Shown: positions 18,083 through 25,961, numbered from the stretch's first letter. The stretch is DNA of 64,000 bases from JAICJJ01 sp039809985 (GCA_039809985.1 JBDHWC010000002.1:30753-94752); one strand, 5' to 3'. Program-made: numbers and translations. Notes: generated by a model not told the origin, from the sequence alone.

Positions 18083-19228
18083 ATGGCCACTCGGGAACTT
18101 GGCATGACGACGCGCTGCGTGCACGCCGGCGAAGCGCCTGACCCGACAACCGGCGCCCACGGCGTGCCTCTCTACGCCAGCGTCACCTACGCCTTCCGCT
18201 CGTTCGACCAACTGGAGGGGATGCGGGCCGGGTCGGTACCGCACTTCACCTACGCCCCGCGCGGCAACCCGACCGTTCGCTGCCTCGAGCTCAAGCTGGC
18301 CGACCTCGAGCGGACCGAGGCGTCCGTCGCCGGCGCGTCCGGCATGTCGGTGATCAGCGCCACGCTGCTCGCCCTCTGTGGCAACGGGGGCCACGTCGTC
18401 GCAGCGGACAACATCTACGAGCTGACCCAGTCCTACCTGCGCGACGAACTGCCGGCGCTCGGCGGCTCGGTCTCCTTCGTCGACGCGAACGAGCCGGGCG
18501 CGATTGAGGCGGCGATCCGCCCGGCGACTCGGCTGGTCTACGCCGAGCCGTTCTCGAACCCGCTTCTCTCGGTCACCGACCTGCGACGCCTCGCCGACAT
18601 CGCCCATGCTCGGGATTTGCCGCTGGTCGTCGACAACACGTTCCTCTCCCCGGCCGTGCTCCGCCCGGCGGAGCACGGGGCGGACCTCGTGCTGCACAGC
18701 GCCACCAAGTACCTCTCCGGCCACGGCCAAGTGCAGGGCGGCTTCGCCTCTGGCAGTCGGGCGCTGGTCGAGCCGATCCGTGAGCGGCTGATCCGCAACG
18801 GCGGCGCGATGCCCCCTTTCTCGGCTTGGACGATCCTCGCCGGGATCAAGACCCTCACGCTCCGCATGCGCCAGCACAGCGCCAACGCGCTCGCGCTCGG
18901 CCGCCTCTGCGCGACCCATCCGGCCGTCGCCGAGGTGCGCTACCCCGGCCTGGAGTGCCACCCGGGCCATGCCACCGCGATCGCCCTCACGGGCGGACCT
19001 TGCGGCGGCATGCTGAGCCTGACCCTGCGCGGCGGTCGCGCGTCGAAGGCGGCCTTCATCGACGCGCTGGAACTGCCGGTGCTGGCCGTCAGCCTCGGCG
19101 ACGTCTCGACCTTGGTCTGGCCGTGGGCAACCGGCGACCTGATCCGGGTCTCGGTCGGGATCGAGGACGAAGCCGACCTCCTCGCCGACTTCGCGCAGGC
19201 TCTCGACGCGGCGCGTGCCGCAGGTTGA
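18083..19228 (+). CDS. Cys/Met metabolism PLP-dependent enzyme (cystathionine gamma-synthase / methionine gamma-lyase type)
   Basis: A 381 aa trans-sulfuration family enzyme. The PLP lysine is in LHSATKYLSGHG. GASGMSVISATLLAL and VVDNTFLSPAVLRP (Asp binding the pyridine nitrogen) are typical, as is the N-terminal TTRCVHAGEAPDPTTGAHGVP. Members replace or eliminate the gamma substituent of homoserine or cysteine derivatives. The exact reaction (gamma-synthase, O-acetylhomoserine sulfhydrylase or gamma-lyase) cannot be assigned from sequence alone. The start at 18083 is chosen over a GTG at 18050; both are possible. Confidence 0.83.
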   Translation: MATRELGMTTRCVHAGEAPDPTTGAHGVPLYASVTYAFRSFDQLEGMRAGSVPHFTYAPRGNPTVRCLELKLADLERTEASVAGASGMSVISATLLALCGNGGHVVAADNIYELTQSYLRDELPALGGSVSFVDANEPGAIEAAIRPATRLVYAEPFSNPLLSVTDLRRLADIAHARDLPLVVDNTFLSPAVLRPAEHGADLVLHSATKYLSGHGQVQGGFASGSRALVEPIRERLIRNGGAMPPFSAWTILAGIKTLTLRMRQHSANALALGRLCATHPAVAEVRYPGLECHPGHATAIALTGGPCGGMLSLTLRGGRASKAAFIDALELPVLAVSLGDVSTLVWPWATGDLIRVSVGIEDEADLLADFAQALDAARAAG

Positions 19229-19251
19229 ATCCCGCCGGGGACGGGGGTAGG
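19223..19251 (+). promoter_or_regulatory. Promoter of the redoxin gene
   Basis: TTGAAT (19223-19228), 17 bp spacer, TAGGAT (19246-19251). The -35 overlaps the stop of the preceding PLP enzyme gene. The start codon is 34 bp downstream. Confidence 0.6.
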
Positions 19252-19284
19252 ATCGGGTGGGATGACGCGCGAGGGGAGCAACGG

Positions 19285-19785
19285 ATGGCCATCGAAGTCG
19301 GGCAGTCGGCACCGGAGATCCACGGGACGTTCGAGGACGCCGACGGCAAGCCGCACGATCTCGCCGCCGAACTGGGTGACGGCCCGACGCTGATCGGCCT
19401 CTACAAGAGTTCGTGCCAGGCCAGCAAGACGTTCTTCCCGTTCCTCGAGCGACTGCACGAGCGGTACAAGGACGCCGGCCTGCGCGTGGTCGGCATCGGC
19501 CAGGACTCGCCCAACATCACGCGCTCCTTCGCGCGGCGGCTCGGCCTCACCTTCCCGATCCTGATCGAGCCTGAGGGCTACCCGGTCTCCAACGCCTTCG
19601 ACATCGCCGCCACCCCGACAGTGTTCCTGATTGGTCGCGACGGGAAGATCGCGTACACGACGATGGGGTTCCTGAAACCCGGCCTTGACGCAATGGGCGA
19701 CGCGGTCGCCGACGCGCTCGGCCTGCCGCACCAGCCGCTCGTCGGCGAGGACGACGCCAGCGTCCCGATGTTCGTCCCCGGCTGA
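19285..19785 (+). CDS. Peroxiredoxin-like / TlpA-like redoxin
   Basis: A 166 aa thioredoxin-fold protein, no signal peptide, so cytoplasmic. It starts MAIEVGQSAPEIHGTFEDADG, the common AhpC/TSA opening, and has LYKSSCQASKTFFPFLERL at the active site: one Cys followed by a non-Cys instead of CxxC. The cis-Pro segment is AATPTVFLIG. This single-cysteine layout suggests peroxidase-type chemistry rather than disulfide exchange (inference). Start set by GAGGGG 10 bases upstream. It has its own promoter overlapping the end of the previous gene. Confidence 0.75.
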   Translation: MAIEVGQSAPEIHGTFEDADGKPHDLAAELGDGPTLIGLYKSSCQASKTFFPFLERLHERYKDAGLRVVGIGQDSPNITRSFARRLGLTFPILIEPEGYPVSNAFDIAATPTVFLIGRDGKIAYTTMGFLKPGLDAMGDAVADALGLPHQPLVGEDDASVPMFVPG

Positions 19786-19849
19786 CCCTCGAAGCATCTG
19801 GACTAGGGGTGCCCTGGTCCGACCGCACTCACCAAGGACGGCCCTTCGC

Positions 19850-20044
19850 GTGCGCCACCTGAGACGCCTCTCCGTCCTGCTCACCGTGATCGGCATCGTG
19901 GCGACGGTCGCCGGCCTCGCGGGCGTGGTGCCGCCGACGGTGACGATCGGCGGCGTGCTGCTGGCTTGGGCCGGGGTCGTCAAGATCGTCGCGCTCGAGA
20001 TTTGGCGCAGGGTGCTCAACCAGCCGCCGGAGCGGTCGTTGTAG
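19850..20044 (+). CDS. Small two-helix membrane protein, 64 aa
   Basis: Starts at GTG 19850 with AAGGACG ten bases upstream. The peptide has two hydrophobic segments (LLTVIGIVATVAGLAGVV and IGGVLLAWAGVVKIVALEIW) with an Arg-rich N-terminus. No family recognised. It lies between the redoxin and another small membrane protein, all on the plus strand with gaps of 64 and 23 bp, so they could share a transcript. Confidence 0.6.
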   Translation: MRHLRRLSVLLTVIGIVATVAGLAGVVPPTVTIGGVLLAWAGVVKIVALEIWRRVLNQPPERSL

Positions 20045-20067
20045 GACGGGCAGCGCGAGGACGGACC

Positions 20068-20340
20068 ATGACCGAGCGGACGCCCCAGCAGGAACGCGCC
20101 GAGCAGATTCGCCGGTCGCGGCAGGTGATCGCCGGCCCGGACCTTCCGCCGCCCGGTGACCCGCTCGAGTTCGCGGACGACGACGCGGCAACTTCCTCCC
20201 CGGTGTTCTGGTACCTGGTGGCCCTCAGCGTGCTCCTCGTGCTCTCGGCGCTGCTCTGGGCCGTCTGGGGCATGGGCGCGGCCTCGTTGCCGCTCCTGAT
20301 CCTCGCGATCGGGCTGCTGCTCGCCTGGTTCATGCTGTAG
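20068..20340 (+). CDS. Small membrane protein, 90 aa
   Basis: Begins MTERTPQQERAEQIRRSRQV, a charged helical head of about 45 residues, followed by two membrane helices (VFWYLVALSVLLVLSALLWAV and a Leu-rich C-terminal one ending LLLAWFML). GCGAGGACGG precedes the ATG. It ends just before a strong terminator. No family recognised; function unknown. Confidence 0.6.
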   Translation: MTERTPQQERAEQIRRSRQVIAGPDLPPPGDPLEFADDDAATSSPVFWYLVALSVLLVLSALLWAVWGMGAASLPLLILAIGLLLAWFML

Positions 20341-20413
20341 GCGACTGCCGGAGCGCCAACGCCGCACGGGCCCGCGACACCCGGGTTCCAGCGGACTCCA
20401 GCCTGCTCACGGA

Positions 20414-20454
20414 ACGCAGCGGACGCGGGGGACAGACCCCCGCGCCCGCTGCGT
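20414..20454. terminator. Bidirectional hairpin terminator
   Basis: A 9 bp plus 8 bp stem with one A/C mismatch (20414-20431 with 20437-20454) and an ACAGA loop. It lies between the convergent ends of the 90 aa gene and the TSP3-repeat gene. Confidence 0.7.
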
Positions 20455-20475
20455 GTGTTGCTCGCTGGCCGTCGC

Positions 20476-22041
20476 CTACGGGTGGCTCGCCGGGTCGAGC
20501 GGGTCGGTCCCGTGGATCATCACCTCGTCGCCGTCGGACCAGCCGTCGCCGTCGGTGTCGGGGTTGTTCGGGTCGGTGCCGTGCGTGTTGATTTCCTGGC
20601 CGTCCAGCAGGCCGTCGCCGTCCGTGTCGACGCTGTAGAGGTCCTGCGTGCCGGTGGCGTCGCCGCCCGCGGCTGTGCCACCGGAGCCCGTCGATCCGGC
20701 TTCTCCGGTGCCGTTGCCGGGGGTCAGCGGATCCGTTCCCTGAGCGATCTCGTCGCCGTCGCCCACGCCGTCGCCGTCGGTGTCGAACACGAGCGGCTGC
20801 GTCCCGATCTTCACTTCCTGCCCGTCGAGCAGACCGTCGCCGTCGGTGTCCGCCTTGCCCGGGTCCGTGTTCATCGCCTGTTCTTCGGCATCGGTCAACC
20901 CGTCGCCGTCGATGTCCGGACCCGACGTCTCCTCAGTCGCGACCGCCTCAGGGGCGACGGTCGGCTCCTCCGCGGGAGGCGCTTCGGTCGGCGCTTCCTC
21001 GGCCGGGGCCTGTGTCGCCTCCACCACGGCCTCTTCGGGTGGCGTCGGCTCCTCCTGCGCCTGCGTGTCAGGCGCCTGCTCCTGCGGCGCGACGGTGGCC
21101 TCCGCCGCGGCACCGGCCTGCCCCGACTGGCCGGCCTGGTCGTTATTCTTGTTCTTCTTGTCCTTGGCCTTGTCCTGAGCGGCGTTGGCGTCCGCGTTCG
21201 CGGCAGCCTGACCGGCTTGCCCGTTCTGCGCCGCCTTGTCCTTCGCCTGCTTGTCCGCCACGCCCGCACCGAGCTGCGGCACCTCCGGCCCGATCCTTCC
21301 GGCCAGCACGACCGCGCCCTCCGAGCCGCCCGTGAGCGTCAGGTCGCCGCTGAAGCTCCCCGACTGCCCCGCGTCGAGGCTGGCCGACGCCCCGTTCGAG
21401 GTCGTCACCGTCGCCGCGCCCTCGGTCACCAGCACCACGGTCGGGCCGTCGCCGGCCGCCAGCGTCGCCGTCTCCCCGGCCGCCAGCGGGTCGCGCACCA
21501 GGTCGAGGTCGTGCCGCTTCGCGGGCGCGGCGAATGCCTCGCTCGTGAACGTCACTTGGCCACCGTCCGGCTTGCCGGCGTCGGTGCCGACCAACTCCAG
21601 CGCGTAGTACGCGGCCGGGTCGGACCCGAGCGAGGCTCGAATCTGCTTGCCACCTCCGCTGACGAACGCCGCCTCGCCGGCCGGCAGGCGATCCTGACTG
21701 CCGGTGTCGACGTCCTGCACGAGCAGCGTGCCTTGGTCGGCCACGATGAAGCCGAGCGAGGACCCGTCTTGGCTCGCCGAGTCCGCAGGATCGCCCGAGC
21801 CCTGAACCACGCGCCAGCTCGCGTTCCCCGTCGGCAGGTTGGCGACGCCTTGGGCCACCACGGCGGCGGTGCCGCTGGCCGGGGAATCCCCGCTCGGTGC
21901 CTGCTGGGCAAGCACGCCGAGCAGCGGCGCACCCGTCATCGCCGCGATCGCCAGCAAGCTCGCGAGGCCGCGGCGCGACCGCGACCTCGTCGCGGCGCGC
22001 GGCCGACCGTTCGTCACATCGTCCGAAGTTGACTGCGTCAT
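20476..22041 (-). CDS. Exported protein: cupin-like N-domain, EAPT-rich linker, calcium-binding TSP3 repeats
   Basis: A 521 aa protein. After an Arg-rich head comes a signal or anchor helix (SLLAIAAMTGAPLLGVLAQ). Residues about 55-255 form a beta-rich domain that matches the same region of the gene upstream. A Lys/Gln/Ala then Glu/Pro/Ala/Thr linker (about 260-375) follows. The C-terminus has five DxDGDGxxD calcium loops of the thrombospondin type 3 kind (for example DTDGDGLLD, DTDGDGVGD, DTDGDGWSD). The last three are followed by GTDP. It is probably tethered outside the cell, with the repeats stiffened by calcium (inference). It lies 107 bp downstream of its paralog, and GAAGGGAC precedes the ATG. 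Confidence 0.75.
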   Translation of the reverse strand: MTQSTSDDVTNGRPRAATRSRSRRGLASLLAIAAMTGAPLLGVLAQQAPSGDSPASGTAAVVAQGVANLPTGNASWRVVQGSGDPADSASQDGSSLGFIVADQGTLLVQDVDTGSQDRLPAGEAAFVSGGGKQIRASLGSDPAAYYALELVGTDAGKPDGGQVTFTSEAFAAPAKRHDLDLVRDPLAAGETATLAAGDGPTVVLVTEGAATVTTSNGASASLDAGQSGSFSGDLTLTGGSEGAVVLAGRIGPEVPQLGAGVADKQAKDKAAQNGQAGQAAANADANAAQDKAKDKKNKNNDQAGQSGQAGAAAEATVAPQEQAPDTQAQEEPTPPEEAVVEATQAPAEEAPTEAPPAEEPTVAPEAVATEETSGPDIDGDGLTDAEEQAMNTDPGKADTDGDGLLDGQEVKIGTQPLVFDTDGDGVGDGDEIAQGTDPLTPGNGTGEAGSTGSGGTAAGGDATGTQDLYSVDTDGDGLLDGQEINTHGTDPNNPDTDGDGWSDGDEVMIHGTDPLDPASHP

Positions 22042-22148
22042 GCGAATCTGTCCCTTCCCTACCGTGCGTGCTCCCACGGTGCCGAGCGAATCATCACCCA
22101 CCGACGGGCGTGCCGTCCTCCCCAAACCCTCCGCCTGATGACTGGCTG

Positions 22149-24080
22149 TCACGGCGTCGGAGACGCCGCCGTGCCCGGACGCAACGAGTAGACCGCGATC
22201 CCGCCCGCGCGCTGGGTGTCCGTGAGCGAGATCGCGAACGCCGGCGGCGACACCGAGACCAAGCTCGCGCCGGGCGCGATCACGCCGCTCGCGTCAGGCG
22301 GCATGGAGACGACGTCGACCGTCACCGGACCGATCGGCACGTCACCCCAAGTCAGCGCGCCCGCCCCTACCGTGGCCTCGTTCGCACCGCGGCGTTCGCC
22401 GTCGGCGGTGACCAGCTCGACGCCGAGGCCTTTGGAAGGGCTGCAAGCATCTGGGCTGAACGTCTGGGCGGTCATGCCCGCAGGACAGTCGAACAAGGCG
22501 ACGGTCATCGTCCCGTTGGCGCTCGGCGTGCCTGGGACCGGCGTGGGGCTGGCCGGCGCGCCCGCCGGTTGCAGGAAGAACGCTCGCAACGCCAGCTCTG
22601 GCTGCGACCCGTCGATGGTCAGGGTGTAGTCGCCGGCGGCCGGGTCGAACGTCGCCTCGGGCACGACGTAGGTGTCGTAGCCGGCCGGGAGCGAGACGAA
22701 CCCGAAGCGGTAGGTGCCGGTCGCCAAGCCGGACCACGTCGACCGCCCGCCCGAGCCGGTGTCCGTCGGCGCAACGGCTTGTCCGCCCGGAGCGGTCAAC
22801 TGCGGCACGAACCCCGTGTCGACCGCGACGCAGTCGGCCTCGCGCTGGCGCAAGGTGTCCAGCGTGACCGTCGCGGGGCACGCGAACCCCTCCAGTGTCA
22901 TCTGCGTCGCGCTCCCCGGCCGCAGGAAGTAGATCGTGGCCGTGAAGTCCGGTTGCGCCGCCGACACGGGGAGGCCCGTCGCCGCGCTCTGCGCCGTCGT
23001 GCTGCCCGCGCCGATGACCGTGCCCGCGCCGTCGACCACGACGTACCGGTCAAACCCGTTGGGGATCGTCACCGGAGACAACGGGAAGGTTCCGAACCTG
23101 AGCCCGGACCATCGATCCGTGCCCGTGGCCGAGTCCGACTGGCTCGGCGGCAGCGACGAGCCGTCAGCCAGCGCCAAGGTCGGCGGCGGGGTGAGCGTGA
23201 CCGGGCTGCACGCCGTCGTGTCGTCGACTGCCACCGTGCTGCCGGCAAACGCATCGGGATCAATCGAGGCGGGGCAGCCGCGGGCGACGAGGGCGATCGA
23301 GCCGGTCGGCGGCACCGGCGGCGCGGGCATCTCCGGCCCGATCACTGCCGCGACCACCACGGCGGGCTGGGTCCCGATGGAAGCGATGGTCAGGTTGCCG
23401 GCGAGCGACGCGGCATGTCCGGCAGTCAGGCGCACGGGAAGCTGGCCGCTCGACCTCACCTCAAGCTCGCCGTCGGTGGCGAGGACCAAGGCCGGCAGGT
23501 TCGGCGACGCGATGGAGGTGCTCTCGCCCTGCCTCAGAACGTCCCGGACGAGCGCGATGTCGAACGCCCGGCCGACGGGGGCGGCGAACAGACTGCCGGC
23601 CAGCACCATCCGGTCGCCGCCGGCGTCGTTCGCCTGCTCTGCCGCGACCAGCGCCACGCGGTAGTACGGCGCGTCGGCGCTGCCCAGGCTGACGCGCTGC
23701 TGCTGCGCGCCGGACGGCACGAAGATCGCCTCGCCCGGTGCCAGTCGCCATTGCTGGCCGCTGCCGGTGTCGTTCACCGCCAGCGCAGCGCGGTCGGCGA
23801 CGGCGAATCCGAGCGCGCGCTGCTCGGTCTCGGCCGCGGCGGGAAGTTCCGCCGTGTCGGCGACAACTCGCCACGCGATTGATTCGGCCGGTATCGGCGC
23901 AACGCCGTGCGCGATGACCTGCGCGTGCCCGGTCGCGGGCGACGGCGCGTTTGCCGTCTGCAACTGGACTGCCGCGGCAACCGCCGTCGGCAAGACCACC
24001 GCCGTCGCGACTGCGAGCAGGAGACGCCTGCCAGCGGATCGCCTCCAGCCGCGTCCCCATCGGTTCCCGCGGTCGCGCAC
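22149..24080 (-). CDS. Exported protein: same cupin-like N-domain followed by three Cys-containing beta repeats
   Basis: A 643 aa protein from a GTG at 24080 with GGGGGAAC upstream. A signal peptide (RRLLLAVATAVVLPTAVAAAV) leads into a domain of about 200 residues shared with the downstream gene: HGVAPIPAESIAWRVV, LAPGEAIFVPSG and VVVAAVIGPEMP align with QGVANLPTGNASWRVV, LPAGEAAFVSGG and VVLAGRIGPEVP. Three repeats follow, each with a CP motif, a second Cys, and a WSGLxxGTY-like strand (RWSGLRFGTF, TWSGLATGTY, TWGDVPIGPV), reminiscent of SpaA/Cna-B beta-sandwich modules. No sortase signal or membrane anchor at the C-terminus. Function unknown; surface or secreted structural role likely. Confidence 0.72.
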   Translation of the reverse strand: MRDRGNRWGRGWRRSAGRRLLLAVATAVVLPTAVAAAVQLQTANAPSPATGHAQVIAHGVAPIPAESIAWRVVADTAELPAAAETEQRALGFAVADRAALAVNDTGSGQQWRLAPGEAIFVPSGAQQQRVSLGSADAPYYRVALVAAEQANDAGGDRMVLAGSLFAAPVGRAFDIALVRDVLRQGESTSIASPNLPALVLATDGELEVRSSGQLPVRLTAGHAASLAGNLTIASIGTQPAVVVAAVIGPEMPAPPVPPTGSIALVARGCPASIDPDAFAGSTVAVDDTTACSPVTLTPPPTLALADGSSLPPSQSDSATGTDRWSGLRFGTFPLSPVTIPNGFDRYVVVDGAGTVIGAGSTTAQSAATGLPVSAAQPDFTATIYFLRPGSATQMTLEGFACPATVTLDTLRQREADCVAVDTGFVPQLTAPGGQAVAPTDTGSGGRSTWSGLATGTYRFGFVSLPAGYDTYVVPEATFDPAAGDYTLTIDGSQPELALRAFFLQPAGAPASPTPVPGTPSANGTMTVALFDCPAGMTAQTFSPDACSPSKGLGVELVTADGERRGANEATVGAGALTWGDVPIGPVTVDVVSMPPDASGVIAPGASLVSVSPPAFAISLTDTQRAGGIAVYSLRPGTAASPTP

Positions 24081-24223
24081 GTTGTTCCCCCTGTCCGTAC
24101 GGGCACGTCGTTGCGCCCTTCAAACGACTGAACGAACAGGCGTGGGCCTTCGGTTTCGCAACCACAGGGCGAGGATGCCGCGTCCGGCGTGCGCGGGTCG
24201 ACAATCGTGGGGCGTCAGGTGCG

Positions 24224-24252
24224 ATCCTATGCGATCGTCGGCAACGGGCCAA
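24224..24252 (-). promoter_or_regulatory. Candidate promoter for the tandem exported-protein genes
   Basis: On the minus strand TTGGCC (24252-24247), 17 bp spacer and TAGGAT (24229-24224). It would give a leader of about 135 bases before the GTG at 24080. Confidence 0.45.
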
Positions 24253-24278
24253 AGCCGTCGAGCCGGGGGGCGAACTGG

Positions 24279-24995
24279 ATGCGCGTGGTCGTGATGTCGG
24301 ATGTCCACGGGTTCAGTCTCGCCTTGGCCCGGGTGCTCGACGACGTGGCAGCGATCGGGCCGCTTGACGGCTTGGTCGTCGCCGGTGACTTGGTGGAGGT
24401 TGGGCCGGACCCGCGTGGGTCGCTCGATCTGCTCGTCGCCTCCGGGGCCGACCTGCTCGTCGGCAACACCGATCTCGACGTGGTCGACGCAGCCCGACAT
24501 GGCACGGGTGGCGCCGTCGACCACCACGCGGCGGCGGCACTCGGCGAGACCGGCATCGACCGCCTCGCCGAGCTTCGGTTCTCTTGCCGCTTCACGCCGC
24601 CCGGCGCGGACTCCCCGGACGACGACCTGCTCGTGGTGCACGCCAACCCGCACGACGTGCGGCGGCGGCTGAACCCGGAGCTGAGCGACCGGGCCGTGCG
24701 CGACGTGCTCGGGGACGCCAAGTTCTCGGCCCTGGCCTTCGGCCACCACCACGTTGCCTACCAGCGTCGCCTCGACGGTCGGCTGCTCGTCGATGTCTCC
24801 GCGGTCGGCAATCCGAAGGACGGCGATCTCCGCTGCCGGTACGGGGTCTTCACGTGGGACGCGGGCGCGTCCAGTTGGATGGCGGAGCATCGCTATGTCG
24901 ACTACCCGCTCGAAGCCACCATCAGGCAGATCGAGGCAAGCAGTCTGCCCGACAAACTGGGGACGATCCAGCGGCTGCTCCGGGCATCCTACTGA
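24279..24995 (+). CDS. Metallophosphoesterase of the YfcE/calcineurin-like family
   Basis: A 238 aa protein with the calcineurin-like metal motifs: SDVHG near the N-terminus, GDLVEVGPDP, GNTD in place of GNxD/H, VVHANPHD, and GHHH (FGHHHVAYQRR). Such enzymes hydrolyse phosphodiesters or phosphomonoesters with two metal ions. The pattern is closest to the YfcE/serine-threonine-phosphatase-like group. The start at MRVVVMSDVHG (24279) is preferred; a longer in-frame start would add about 30 residues lacking domain features. It is divergent from the exported-protein pair. Confidence 0.78.
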   Translation: MRVVVMSDVHGFSLALARVLDDVAAIGPLDGLVVAGDLVEVGPDPRGSLDLLVASGADLLVGNTDLDVVDAARHGTGGAVDHHAAAALGETGIDRLAELRFSCRFTPPGADSPDDDLLVVHANPHDVRRRLNPELSDRAVRDVLGDAKFSALAFGHHHVAYQRRLDGRLLVDVSAVGNPKDGDLRCRYGVFTWDAGASSWMAEHRYVDYPLEATIRQIEASSLPDKLGTIQRLLRASY

Positions 24996-25153
24996 CGAGG
25001 ACCGGTCGCCCGGCCGGCAGTTGTCCGACAGATGACGCCGTCGTCCGAGCAACTTGTGCTCTGGGGTCCACAACGTCGTTGCGCCGCCCGTCGGCCGCGT
25101 TGCGCGCGGAAACCTGCAGGCTCAGAAGTGACGTCCCTGCAGACACGCACCGA

Positions 25154-25175
25154 GGCCGTCCCCGAAGGGACGGCC
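25154..25175 (-). terminator. Hairpin terminator after the second Gly-rich gene
   Basis: A perfect 9 bp stem (GGCCGTCCC with GGGACGGCC) and CGAA tetraloop, 28 bp past the stop at 25204. It may also end the phosphoesterase transcript. The rest of 24996-25203 shows nothing recognisable. Confidence 0.6.
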
Positions 25176-25203
25176 CCGATTGAACCTTGCGTTGTCGGCA
25201 GCG

Positions 25204-25485
25204 CTAGCTGACGAAGGCGAGGTTGTAGTTGCCGCCCGAGGCGTCGGCGATGCCGGTGCCGCCGTTCGCCGAGAGGCCGAGGTCGGTGTTGTTCGAGATG
25301 TAGCCGCCGTTGATGACGGGATCCTGGTAGGAGTTGCCAACGCTGATCGCGTTGCCAACGTTCCCGCCGCTGTTGATGTCGCCGCCGGAGATGGCACCAC
25401 CGTTGGCACCGGCCGTGGCCACCCCGCCGTTGCCGGCCGAGGCGACGAACGGGCCGCAGCACTGCGCGAAAATCTCGCTGCTCAT
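25204..25485 (-). CDS. Small Gly/Asn/Ser-rich protein, second paralog (93 aa)
   Basis: Starts MSSEIFAQCC at 25485 behind AAGGGGAG; a Met five codons earlier lies before the ribosome binding site and is rejected. The body is low-complexity Gly, Ala, Ser and Asn (SAGNGGVATAGANGGAISG, DINSGGNVGNAISVGN). It ends with GGTGIADASGGNYNLAFVS, which is identical in the neighbouring paralog. No signal peptide, no membrane helix, and one Cys pair (CC, residues 9-10) that the paralog lacks. No modification enzyme genes are adjacent. Function unknown. Confidence 0.65.
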   Translation of the reverse strand: MSSEIFAQCCGPFVASAGNGGVATAGANGGAISGGDINSGGNVGNAISVGNSYQDPVINGGYISNNTDLGLSANGGTGIADASGGNYNLAFVS

Positions 25486-25511
25486 GAGACTCCCCTTCAA
25501 CCCCGTTTCAG

Positions 25512-25546
25512 CGCATCGCCGCCCCGAGTGCCGGGGCGGCGATGCG
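25512..25546 (-). terminator. Long hairpin between the two Gly-rich genes
   Basis: A perfect 15 bp stem (25512-25526 with 25532-25546) and a 5-base loop AGTGC. It lies 20 bp after the first paralog and 26 bp before the start of the second. No T-run follows. It would limit read-through and lower expression of the second gene. Confidence 0.65.
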
Positions 25547-25566
25547 GGAGATCAGTGCCTTCAGGC

Positions 25567-25839
25567 TTAGCTGACGAAGGCGAGGTTGTAGTTGCCGCCC
25601 GAGGCGTCGGCGATGCCGGTGCCGCCGTTGGCGGAAACGCCAAGGCCGGTGTTGTTCGAGATCGTGCCGCCGTTGACGGAGACGTCGCCGCCCCAAGTGT
25701 CACCAACGCCGATCGCGTTGCCGGCGTTCGAGCCGCTGTTGATGTCCCCGAGGGACGCCGCCCCGCCGCTCGCGCCCGCCGACGCGACGCCGCCGTTGCC
25801 AGCCGAGGCCGTGTACTGCGCGAAAAGCTCGTCGCTCAT
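25567..25839 (-). CDS. Small Gly/Asn/Ser-rich protein, first paralog (90 aa)
   Basis: Starts MSDELFAQYTASAGNGG behind a strong GGGAGGGAG site. It aligns over its full length with the downstream paralog: M-S-x-E-[LI]-F-A-Q head, Gly/Asn-rich middle (LGDINSGSNAGNAIGVGD, NGGTISNNTGLGVS) and the identical tail GGTGIADASGGNYNLAFVS. No signal peptide, Cys or membrane helix. The repeated G-x-N/S pattern suggests beta-strand stacking or a disordered Gly-rich protein. A ribosomal peptide precursor is possible but no maturation genes are nearby. It has its own promoter and structured leader. Confidence 0.67.
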   Translation of the reverse strand: MSDELFAQYTASAGNGGVASAGASGGAASLGDINSGSNAGNAIGVGDTWGGDVSVNGGTISNNTGLGVSANGGTGIADASGGNYNLAFVS

Positions 25840-25874
25840 GATTGTCTCCCTCCCTGGAGAGCCCGTTACCCACT

Positions 25875-25904
25875 ACCCGTTTCGCCCGAGTCCGACCCGT
25901 TTCG
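25875..25904. repeat. Two 10 bp direct repeats, 20 bp period
   Basis: ACCCGTTTCG occurs at 25875-25884 and again at 25895-25904, exactly two helical turns apart, in the leader of the first Gly-rich gene. A shorter CCCGTTTC lies at 25502-25509 upstream of the second gene. Possible regulator binding site. Confidence 0.5.
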
Positions 25905-25924
25905 GAGCCTGCTCGGTTCGAAAC
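25899..25924 (-). promoter_or_regulatory. 5' leader stem-loop of the first Gly-rich gene
   Basis: On the minus strand GTTTCG pairs with CGAAAC, enclosing an inner GAGC-AG-GCTC hairpin. It sits at the predicted transcript 5' end. Confidence 0.4.
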
Positions 25925-25932
25925 CCCGCCTT

Positions 25933-25961
25933 ACGCTACCATCCAGTCCCCCCACTGTCAA
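25933..25961 (-). promoter_or_regulatory. Promoter of the Gly-rich gene pair
   Basis: TTGACA (25961-25956), 17 bp spacer, TAGCGT (25938-25933) on the minus strand, with a perfect -35. The leader to the ATG is about 87 bases. The remaining part of this 306 bp gap (25962-26145) shows nothing recognisable apart from the ribosome binding site of the next gene. Confidence 0.6.

Noticed and set aside
20780..21335. Plus-strand Ser/Pro/Ala-rich open frames inside the TSP3-repeat gene
   Set aside because: They are shadows of the low-complexity linker coding on the opposite strand.
25204..25839. Firm call of the Gly-rich pair as RiPP (lanthipeptide or similar) precursors
   Set aside because: No radical SAM, LanM, YcaO or peptidase-transporter genes are adjacent, and there is no clear leader/core boundary; kept only as one possibility.
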